A program made the position numbers and the translations under genes. The notes beneath the pieces are model-generated. The model was not told where the DNA came from. It saw nothing but the letters and a program-made list of their open reading frames with translations, and did no database searches. From NCBI GenBank assembly GCA_007130675.1, contig SLSB01000325.1, positions 1 through 5,687 of the forward strand: 5,687 nucleotides of DNA, given 5' to 3'. The DNA comes from Candidatus Hydrogenedentota bacterium. GTDB lineage: Bacteria; Hydrogenedentota; Hydrogenedentia; Hydrogenedentales; SLHB01. Each line of letters begins with the position of its first letter. Position 1 is the first letter of the stretch. Below, one piece after another: positions 1 through 5,445 of this stretch.

Positions 1-91
1 TCACGACAGCGTGTTGGGTTTCCGCGCTGGCGAGTGCGCCGGCGCCGAGCAGGAGCACCGTGAGGCATGTTCTTGCGATTCCCGTTTTCAT
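1..91 (-). CDS. N-terminus of a secreted protein (runs off left edge)
   Basis: The minus strand opens with ATG at 91-89 and stays open for 30 codons to the window edge. The translation begins MKTGIARTCL and continues as a leucine/alanine-rich core ending ALASA, then ETQHAVV. This is a textbook Sec signal peptide: Lys2 and Arg7 form the n-region, residues 9-20 the hydrophobic core, and A-S-A before Glu24 a signal peptidase I site. The start is supported by a Shine-Dalgarno site, AAGGGAG on the minus strand (plus-strand 99-105), seven bases upstream. Cys9 is too early and lacks a lipobox, so a lipoprotein is unlikely. The mature domain lies outside the window and its function cannot be judged. 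The gene is divergent from the exonuclease operon. Confidence 0.62.
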   Translation of the reverse strand, partial: MKTGIARTCLTVLLLGAGALASAETQHAVV

Positions 92-521
92 CCCGCATCT
101 CCCTTCGATTCGGATTGCCGAACGCGTTGTCCCGATATCGCCGCGGCAGACCTCATCATGGCTCAGGCGGCGTGAAGCGCGCAACCTTGATGAGCCAGAT
201 GACGTTGAGCTGGCGTCCGAGGTTTGCGTGGAAGATCATGGCCGCGCAGTCAGACGGGGGCAGGGAAACCCCGGGGAGCATCAAGACGCTCAAAACGCTG
301 CGCAAATTTTGCGTTGCCGCGGCTGCCTGAGAGGGTTCACTACTCGCTGACCGCGCGTTTCGCTCGTTTTTTGGACGTTTTGCGGACCCAGCAGGCAGAA
401 TGGTGGTGTGCGGATTTCCGGCACGATGCTTGCGATACCTTGGGCACATGGCTATCGTGATAGGTAGCAGCCGAAACCTGGGCGAAGCCGCCGGCGTTGC
501 GTTGCCGGGGGAGGTGCACCC
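92..521. other. Divergent intergenic spacer with several short palindromes
   Basis: This 430-base spacer separates the leftward secreted-protein gene from the rightward exonuclease gene. I see no convincing gene in it: the open frames crossing it lack a ribosome binding site and overlap one another. It holds several perfect short palindromes: AACGCGTT at 121-128, CGATATCG at 133-140, CCCCGGGG at 269-276 and CGCAAA-T-TTTGCG at 301-313. The first two fall in the probable leader or promoter zone of the leftward gene and could be operators. Short palindromes are also expected by chance in GC-rich DNA, so none is assigned a function. Confidence 0.5.
430..463 (+). promoter_or_regulatory. Candidate sigma-70-type promoter with overlapping dyad
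   Basis: TTGCGA (430-435) and TATCGT (453-458) each match four of six bases of the -35 and -10 consensus and are 17 bases apart. They lie about 65 bases before the exonuclease start. A perfect dyad CTATC-GT-GATAG (452-463) covers the -10 box, a position that would suit a repressor. This rests on eye-matched hexamers only. An alternative start point within the spacer is quite possible. Confidence 0.25.
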
Positions 522-1643
522 ATGAAACCGACACTGGTCGCCTTTGACTTCGAGACCACCGGGTTAAGTCCGATGGGCTCTGAAATTATCGAGATCGGCG
601 CAGTGAAGTTTGACACGCACGGCAATGTGCTGGGCGCCTTCGAGCAACTCATCAAACCGACCGGGGGAATTGACCCGAGAGCGCAGGCGGTCAATGGGAT
701 CTCCGAGGCGATGGTGGCGCAGTGTCCTCCGCTCGAGGAAGTGCTGCCCCAGTTCATGATGTTCATTGGGTACGACTATGAAACGATTCTTATTGCGCAC
801 AATGCGGCGCGTTTTGACATCAAATTCCTGGCGGTGGCATGTGCCCGATGCAATGTACCGTTTCCCAATGGCCGATTTGTGGATTCGCTCGAACTTTGCG
901 CGGCGTGCATGCCCAAGCCGCACAATTTGCCTTCGGTGTGCCGCCGGCTGGGCATAGACACGGGCGGTTCGCACCGGGCGCTGGCCGACGCCAAAGCCGT
1001 GATGCGCGTCACACTGCGGCTTGCCAGTGCATATCCGGACGTCTGGGCAAGGCTTCCCTTGTATTACGCGGACGATTTTGGGATCGATATCATTTCGCCG
1101 CCCCCCGAGTTCGAGGAGTGGGAAGACTCGTGTAACTCGATGCAGGAGGTGGAGTTTGTGTACTGCGGCGGTTCGAACCCGGGCGAGAAGCGACTCGTCA
1201 TTCCGCGCAGTTTCTTCGAATATAACGACGAGGAGTATATGTCCGGGTTCTGCCTGAAAGACAAGATGTTCAAGACGTTTAAGCTGGACGACATCTTCTC
1301 GATAACGTTGCCCGAGAGCCAGTTTAAGGGGCTTATGTCCCAAGCCGTGTTTGAACCGGCGGCAGCAACGATAAGGCCGCCCGAGCGCGACCCCGGAACT
1401 CAGGAAGCTGCCGCAACGCCAGAGGCGACATGGTGGGAGCAAGTGGTTGCTGTGTTTGGCCTGATCCTCATCGGCGCCATTGTGCTGGTTCCAGTGGGGG
1501 TGTTTCTGTATTTTGTCGATGCTGTTGGCTTCGATGGGGCAATGGTTGTCATGATTGCACTGGGGGGCCTCCTCCTGTTTCTTGTTATGATCTACAACGT
1601 CGTTAATGGGTTCTTTGACAGCATCTTCGGGCCGCTGAAATAG
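522..1643 (+). CDS. DEDDh 3'-5' exonuclease with WYL-like domain and C-terminal membrane hairpin
   Basis: This 373-residue protein has three parts. Residues 4-170 are a DnaQ/RNase T-type exonuclease with a complete DEDDh active site: Asp9 and Glu11 in FDFETTG, Asp99 in AHNAARFD, and His151 with Asp156 in SHRALADAK. The family removes nucleotides from 3' ends with two metal ions. Residues about 207-262 look like a WYL domain, a beta-sandwich ligand or nucleic-acid sensor: a F-V-Y strand, Arg224 with IP, Tyr239, Cys244, then FKTFKLDDI. A Pro/Ala/Thr linker follows, then two hydrophobic spans at about 308-332 and 336-360, so the catalytic part probably faces the cytoplasm. It is not a polymerase III epsilon subunit, being longer and membrane-bound. 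The start has a strong GGGGGAGG site at 507-514, seven bases upstream. It precedes rmuC by 41 bases. The substrate (DNA or RNA) is unknown, and the WYL call is moderate. Confidence 0.9.
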   Translation: MKPTLVAFDFETTGLSPMGSEIIEIGAVKFDTHGNVLGAFEQLIKPTGGIDPRAQAVNGISEAMVAQCPPLEEVLPQFMMFIGYDYETILIAHNAARFDIKFLAVACARCNVPFPNGRFVDSLELCAACMPKPHNLPSVCRRLGIDTGGSHRALADAKAVMRVTLRLASAYPDVWARLPLYYADDFGIDIISPPPEFEEWEDSCNSMQEVEFVYCGGSNPGEKRLVIPRSFFEYNDEEYMSGFCLKDKMFKTFKLDDIFSITLPESQFKGLMSQAVFEPAAATIRPPERDPGTQEAAATPEATWWEQVVAVFGLILIGAIVLVPVGVFLYFVDAVGFDGAMVVMIALGGLLLFLVMIYNVVNGFFDSIFGPLK

Positions 1644-1670
1644 CGTCCATGCCAGGGTGTACGGGGGAAA

Positions 1671-1678
1671 AGGAAGGG
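1671..1678 (+). promoter_or_regulatory. Ribosome binding site that sets the rmuC start
   Basis: AGGAAGGG lies six bases before the ATG at 1685. An in-frame ATG at 1649 is only five bases after the exonuclease stop codon. Using it would add 12 polar residues (MPGCTGEKEGFV) before the membrane anchor, and it has no comparable site. The 1685 start is therefore preferred. Confidence 0.7.
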
Positions 1679-1684
1679 TTTGTT

Positions 1685-3235
1685 ATGGAAATCGTGATTG
1701 GGCTGGTGATTGGGCTCGTATTGGGCGGGGGTATCGTGTGGATGCTGATGCAGGCGCGGCTCCGGCAAACCGAGGAGCGTGTGAAAGGGGAAACCGCCGC
1801 GGCGCAAGCCACCGCGCACGAACGCCTGAACGCGGCAGCGCAACAGGTGCAGTCCCTCGAACGCGACCTGAAAGAGACCGAGGCCGAGCTCGAGAAACTC
1901 CGGCAGACCTTCCAGGCGGAATCGGCGCAGCGCGCGGCGGCGGAGGCCTACGGCAAGCGCATCCCGCAACTCGAAGAGGAGATGAAACGGAAAGAAGCCC
2001 GTATCGAGGAATTGCAGCAGAACATCAGCAAGAAATCGGAGACCATTTCCGAACTCGAGACGCGCATCGAGGAGGAGCGCAAGGCCGCGGAAGAAAAGCT
2101 GGCGCTGCTCAATGACGCCCAGGCCAAGCTGTCCGACGCCTTCAAATCGCTTTCGGCGGAGGCGCTCAAGAGCAACAATCAATCGTTTCTCGAATTGGCC
2201 AAGGAAAACCTCGAGAAGTTCCAGGAAGGCGCGAAGACCGACCTGCAAACCCGCCAGAAAGCCATCGACGAACTGGTCAAACCGCTGAAAGAATCCCTCG
2301 AAAACGTCAATAAACAGATCGGCGAGGTCGAAAAAACGCGGACCTCCGCCTACGCCACGTTGACGCAGCAAGTGCAATCGCTGATGACTACACAGAATCA
2401 GTTGCAGACCGAGACCTCGAACCTGGTCAGAGCATTGCGTTCGCCAATTGCGCGCGGCCGCTGGGGCGAAATCCAGTTGCAGCGCGTGGTCGAGATGGCC
2501 GGCATGGTCGAGTACTGCGATTTTCTCCAGCAGGAATCTGTGACTACCGAAGACGGGCGGCTGCGGCCCGATATGATCATCAAGCTCCCCAACAACAAGA
2601 ACCTCGTGCTGGATTCAAAGGTATCCCTCGAGGCCTATCTCGAAGCGCTCGAAGCGCCAGACGAGGAGACCAAAAAGGCGCATCTCAAGGACCACGCCCG
2701 GCAGGTCAAGACCCACATTCTCAAACTCAGCGAGAAGAGCTATTGGAGTCAGTTCAACCCGACCCCCGAGTTCGTCGTGCTGTTTCTGCCCGGCGAACCG
2801 TTCTTCAGCGCCGCGCTCGAGCAAGACCCCAGCCTGATCGAACTCGGGGCCGACAAAAAGGTCATCATCGCCACGCCCACCACCTTGATCGCATTGCTGC
2901 GCGCGGTCGCATACGGCTGGCGACAGGAACAACTCGCCCAGAACGCGCAGGCCATCAGCGAACTCGGCCAACAGCTCTACGACCGCATACGGATCCTTGC
3001 CGGCCATTTCGACGACCTCGGCAAAGGACTCGACAGAGCCACCGGCGCATACAACAAAGCCGTCGGCACCCTCGAGAGCCGCGTCCTCGTCACCGCCCGC
3101 CGCTTCAAAGAACTCGGCGCGGGCACCGACAAAGACATCGAAATCCTCGACACCCTCGACACCGCCCCCCGCGCCCTCCAAGCCGATGAAATGAATGCGC
3201 TGCCGGAGCCAGAGCGGGATGGGGATGCCTTGTGA
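1685..3235 (+). CDS. rmuC: RmuC family DNA recombination protein, membrane-anchored
   Basis: With the start at 1685 the product has 516 residues, slightly longer than E. coli RmuC. Residues 3-22 form one hydrophobic anchor followed by Arg/Lys-rich sequence, which puts the rest in the cytoplasm. Residues about 25-190 are a long Glu/Lys/Ala/Gln-rich coiled coil. The RmuC domain covers about 190-480, with RGRWGEIQL (Glu262), GRLRPDMI (Asp296), LDSKVSLEAY (Asp310, Lys312), FLPGEPFFSAAL, ATPTTLIALLRAVAYGW and a closing RRFKELGA. The Glu...Asp...Asp-X-Lys pattern fits the restriction-endonuclease-like fold proposed for this family. In E. coli, rmuC loss raises inversion at short inverted repeats; the biochemical activity is poorly defined. 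It lies 41 bases after the exonuclease gene, probably in one operon. Third-position C/G is very strong, especially in the last 150 bases. The family call is near certain. Confidence 0.95.
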   Translation: MEIVIGLVIGLVLGGGIVWMLMQARLRQTEERVKGETAAAQATAHERLNAAAQQVQSLERDLKETEAELEKLRQTFQAESAQRAAAEAYGKRIPQLEEEMKRKEARIEELQQNISKKSETISELETRIEEERKAAEEKLALLNDAQAKLSDAFKSLSAEALKSNNQSFLELAKENLEKFQEGAKTDLQTRQKAIDELVKPLKESLENVNKQIGEVEKTRTSAYATLTQQVQSLMTTQNQLQTETSNLVRALRSPIARGRWGEIQLQRVVEMAGMVEYCDFLQQESVTTEDGRLRPDMIIKLPNNKNLVLDSKVSLEAYLEALEAPDEETKKAHLKDHARQVKTHILKLSEKSYWSQFNPTPEFVVLFLPGEPFFSAALEQDPSLIELGADKKVIIATPTTLIALLRAVAYGWRQEQLAQNAQAISELGQQLYDRIRILAGHFDDLGKGLDRATGAYNKAVGTLESRVLVTARRFKELGAGTDKDIEILDTLDTAPRALQADEMNALPEPERDGDAL

Positions 3236-3331
3236 TTTGGATTTGCGCAGAAAACCGTGATTCGCGAAAATGCAAATATACCTGATCTGAGGGGCAAAGA
3301 CTGCAAACGCAAAACAATGGAGTAAGCAACA
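3236..3331. other. Short AT-richer gap with nested inverted repeats
   Basis: This 96-base gap is visibly richer in A and T than rmuC before it. It contains ATTTGC (3241-3246) pairing with GCAAAT (3272-3277) around a perfect TTCGCGAA (3261-3268). There is no T-tract after the dyad, so it is not a clear intrinsic terminator. It may be an operator, or simply a junction, in front of the next gene. No -35/-10 pair convinced me. Whether the downstream gene is read through from rmuC is therefore open. Confidence 0.3.
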
Positions 3332-4474
3332 ATGTCTGGAGGAATATTTCTCATCAAGGAGAACTACGAACTGGTGCGGATGGAAGAGGCTCAATACGAA
3401 ACCGAGACGGTCTTTCAGAAGCTGCTATCTGACTACCCGGACCTGCTGGCCGGTGAGCAGATGAACCCGGACTCGCCACGAAAGTGGTTGTTGATCGCGC
3501 GAGAGTTTGGGGTACCGGGTGAAGAGGGCGGAAGCAACCACTGGTCTCTCGACCACCTCTTTCTGGACCAGGACGGCATCCCCACTCTCGTTGAGGTCAA
3601 ACGAAGTACTGATAGCCGGATTCGACGAGAAGTAGTCGGCCAGATGCTCGATTATGCGGCAAATGGAATCGCCTATTGGCCTATCGAAAAGATCCGCTCC
3701 TGCTTTGAGAGCTTATGTGAGCAGGATGGTATTCAGCCTGGTGATAGATTCAGCGAATGCTTTGGCGAGGGAGTAGATGAGGAAGAATTTTGGGGAAAGG
3801 TCAAGACAAACCTCACGGCGGGAAAGGTCCGGCTGGTGTTTGTCGCGGATAGAATTCCGCGTGAATTGCGCCGTGTCGTTGAGTTTCTGAATGAGCAGAT
3901 GGACCCGGCAGAAGTCTTGGCCGTAGAGATCAAGCACTATGTTGGCCAGGGACAGAAGACACTTGTGCCTCGTGTGATCGGTCTGACAGCCGAAGCCGAA
4001 CGCAAGAAGACTTCGCAGAGCGGACGACAATGGGACGAGACATCTTTCTTCGAAGCCTTGACCGAACGCCACGGGGAGGAACAAGCGCAAGTAGCCCAAA
4101 CGATTCTTGTCTGGGCAAGAGAGAAGTTTACAAGAATATGGTGGGGAAAGGGCATTCGCGACGGATCCCTTGTTCCGGTTCTGGATATTCTGGGTCAGTC
4201 GCACTATCTGATCACGGTTTGGACTAACGCTCGCGTCGACATAGCATTCCAACAAATGAGGAGCCGCCCTTACTTCGACAGGGAAGAAAACCGCAAGGAA
4301 TTGCGGATGCGCTTGAATGCGATTTCCGGCATTTCCATACCAGAGGACGCAATAGCCAGGCGCCCCTCCATAGATTTGTCTATACTGGCAGACGAGGAGA
4401 AGCTAAGGGGGTTTTTCGACGCATTGGAATGGGCATTGGAGAAAATCAGGCAGAGTACTACCGACAATCTGTAA
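3332..4474 (+). CDS. PD-(D/E)XK nuclease-like protein, otherwise uncharacterised
   Basis: The protein has 380 residues with no signal peptide or membrane span. Residues about 22-115 look like a PD-(D/E)XK nuclease core. Asp74 (LDHLFLD) is followed by the Glu88-Val-Lys90 strand (PTLVEVKR), then GQMLDYAA with Gln104 and Tyr108, which resembles the Q-x3-Y motif of RecB-like nucleases. Residues about 165-217 (VRLVFVADRIP, VVEFLNEQM, LVPRVIG) resemble parts of widespread bacterial hypothetical proteins that carry a NucS-like nuclease core. Residues about 234-375, starting RQWDETSFFEAL and containing RIWWGKG, form a second conserved-looking domain that I cannot name. The start has GGAG at 3319-3322, nine bases upstream. 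Met17 is a possible alternative but has a poorer site. Codon use is less GC-biased than in rmuC, which hints at separate acquisition. Metal-dependent DNA cleavage is inferred; the target and pathway are unknown. Confidence 0.85.
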   Translation: MSGGIFLIKENYELVRMEEAQYETETVFQKLLSDYPDLLAGEQMNPDSPRKWLLIAREFGVPGEEGGSNHWSLDHLFLDQDGIPTLVEVKRSTDSRIRREVVGQMLDYAANGIAYWPIEKIRSCFESLCEQDGIQPGDRFSECFGEGVDEEEFWGKVKTNLTAGKVRLVFVADRIPRELRRVVEFLNEQMDPAEVLAVEIKHYVGQGQKTLVPRVIGLTAEAERKKTSQSGRQWDETSFFEALTERHGEEQAQVAQTILVWAREKFTRIWWGKGIRDGSLVPVLDILGQSHYLITVWTNARVDIAFQQMRSRPYFDREENRKELRMRLNAISGISIPEDAIARRPSIDLSILADEEKLRGFFDALEWALEKIRQSTTDNL

Positions 4475-4784
4475 CACGAAAAACATAGCTATTTGGTTAA
4501 GAATCGGAAATGCCAGTGCGGTTAGTTGTTGCTGCGCAAGTAAGCGGAATAGGGTATAAATGCCGAGGGCGAGTAGGGCTTGCCAAGCATCTTTATTAGG
4601 CCATTCCTATGTTAGCAGGGAGACACTCTCAGGAACCAGTAAGTATGGGTTCTCTTCAACGCACAGGCCATTACTGCTGTACACAAGGTGAAGAATCACG
4701 GACGACCTGGCGCCTCGACTCAATACGCCTTTCTTACCCAAATCCACGCGGAGGTTAAGAAAAAGGAAGGCGAACCGCTTTTCA

Positions 4785-4873
4785 TCATTCTCGTGAGCGC
4801 CAACGGCGCATGGACATACCAGCCTGCAGGGCTGGGAAACGGGGCTCAGCAAGTGGTAAAGGGCTGAAGGCCC
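4785..4873 (+). repeat. Hairpin repeat element, copy 1 (forward)
   Basis: The element starts TCATTCTCGTGAG and then has three inverted repeats in a row: GCGCC-AAC-GGCGC (4797-4809), CCAGCC-TGCAG-GGCTGG (4819-4835), and GGGC-TGAAG-GCCC (4861-4873). ACATACCAGCC between the first and second stems is identical in copy 2. The first 25 bases match 22 of 25 with copy 4 at 5254-5278. Confidence 0.6.
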
Positions 4874-4887
4874 GTACCATGTCCCGG

Positions 4888-4917
4888 CCGCAAGAGAGAG
4901 GTCGAGGTGTCTTGCGG
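4888..4917. repeat. Perfect 8-base inverted repeat between copies 1 and 2
   Basis: CCGCAAGA (4888-4895) and TCTTGCGG (4910-4917) are exact inverted copies with a 14-base loop. GGTCGAGGT occurs at 4900-4908 in the loop and again at 4916-4924. No T-tract follows, so it is not a typical terminator. It lies between two opposed copies of the larger hairpin element. Confidence 0.5.
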
Positions 4918-4970
4918 TCGAGGTATTGTAAATTGCAGTAGGCGTGCGTGTTGAATTGAACAATGCGCCT

Positions 4971-5053
4971 GGCTTTCAGCCCGGAAGATGTGGGCGAATC
5001 GGTTTACCCAGGCCGTTGGCCCGGGCTGGTATGTTGCCGCGCCTTCGGCGCTC
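4971..5053 (-). repeat. Hairpin repeat element, copy 2 (reverse)
   Basis: Read on the minus strand, this copy gives GAGCGCCGAAGGCGC, then ACATACCAGCCCGGGCC, then GGGCTGAAAGCC. On the plus strand these are GCGCC-TTC-GGCGC at 5039-5051, CCCAGGCC-GTT-GGCCCGGG at 5007-5025 (one mismatch), and GGCTTTCAGCCC at 4971-4982. The parts come in the same order as in copy 1, so copies 1 and 2 are inverted relative to each other. About 24 of the first 30 bases match. Confidence 0.6.
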
Positions 5054-5095
5054 CGGACGGCGTGCTCATGTTCCAGCAAGAGCCTTTGTTTTTGG

Positions 5096-5141
5096 GCGCC
5101 ATTCATGTCGGTGAAATGATGGCGCTACCCGGCCGGAGCGG
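5096..5141. repeat. Hairpin repeat element, copy 3 (partial)
   Basis: GCGCCATTCAT (5096-5106) pairs with ATGATGGCGC (5116-5125) with one bulged base. The right arm continues as GATGGCGCTACCCG (5118-5131), which is repeated exactly at 5271-5284 in copy 4. A GC-rich tail follows. Only the first-stem part of the family is recognisable. Confidence 0.45.
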
Positions 5142-5188
5142 GAAGGGGAATGAGGCCCTGCGCGCAGGGAGTGTTGTCGAGGCATAAA

Positions 5189-5221
5189 AGGTGTGAACGT
5201 GTGAAGGGTGGGAAGGGACGA
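5189..5221 (+). repeat. Short tandem array of GGTGTGAA-like units
   Basis: The units GGTGTGAA (5190-5197), CGTGTGAA (5198-5205), GGGTGGGAA (5206-5214) and GGGACGA (5215-5221) follow head to tail. It is degenerate and short, but the same unit family reappears at 5299-5346, so it is probably not chance. Confidence 0.45.
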
Positions 5222-5253
5222 GTCCAGAGAGCGTTGGGGGCAACCTCTCTTTC

Positions 5254-5298
5254 TCATTCTCTTGAGCGCCGATGGCGCTACCCGAGCCGGGGGGTACA
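5254..5298 (+). repeat. Hairpin repeat element, copy 4
   Basis: TCATTCTCTTGAGCGCC matches copy 1 in 16 of 17 bases. It is followed by a perfect six-base stem AGCGCC-GAT-GGCGCT (5265-5279) and a GC-rich second part (CCCGAGCCGGGG). The element sits directly upstream of the second tandem array. Confidence 0.55.
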
Positions 5299-5346
5299 GG
5301 ATGCGAGGATGCGAGGGTGCGAACGGTGCGAAGGGTGTGAAGGGAT
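5299..5346 (+). repeat. Tandem array of GGRTGYGAA-like units
   Basis: Consecutive units are GGATGCGA (5299-5306), GGATGCGA (5307-5314), GGGTGCGAAC (5315-5324), GGTGCGAA (5325-5332) and GGGTGTGAA (5333-5341), fading into GGGATAAG. The first two are identical. Unit length varies between 8 and 10 bases, so a coding role for the array is unlikely. Confidence 0.6.
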
Positions 5347-5445
5347 AAGAATACACCCGTCACGTTATCGCCCGTTTTTATGGGCACCAATCCGTGCCGC
5401 TCCATGGGGGCGTAACACATTGGGGACGGTTGGGAGAGTGACAAT

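Noticed and set aside
156..449. Minus-strand frame of 97 codons in the divergent spacer, ending with a hydrophobic stretch and FTPPEP
   Set aside because: The last 25 residues look mildly protein-like, but there is no ribosome binding site and the rest is low-quality text. It could be an old remnant; the evidence is too thin to annotate.
564..1442. Long minus-strand open frame (292 codons) opposite the exonuclease gene
   Set aside because: It is a shadow of a gene with an intact active site and ribosome binding site. Its translation is rich in Arg, His and Cys with no domain pattern.
1592..2377. Minus-strand open frame of 261 codons opposite rmuC
   Set aside because: Its leucine/phenylalanine/glutamine/arginine-rich text is the antisense of the RmuC coiled coil. 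It has no supported start.
2615..3394. Minus-strand open frame of 259 codons across the rmuC end
   Set aside because: It overlaps the conserved RmuC domain in antisense and extends across the intergenic gap. It is a GC-bias artefact.
4526..4560. Possible promoter: TTGTTG/TTGCTG with TATAAA
   Set aside because: The spacers are 23 and 20 bases, outside the usual range, and no gene follows on that strand.
4607..4963. Minus-strand frame of 118 codons
   Set aside because: It runs through repeat copy 1 and the inverted repeat at 4888-4917, has no good ribosome binding site, and shows no recognisable motif.
4963..5187. Plus-strand frame of 74 codons starting MRLAFSPED
   Set aside because: Much of it is a translation of repeat copies 2 and 3, and no Shine-Dalgarno sequence precedes it.
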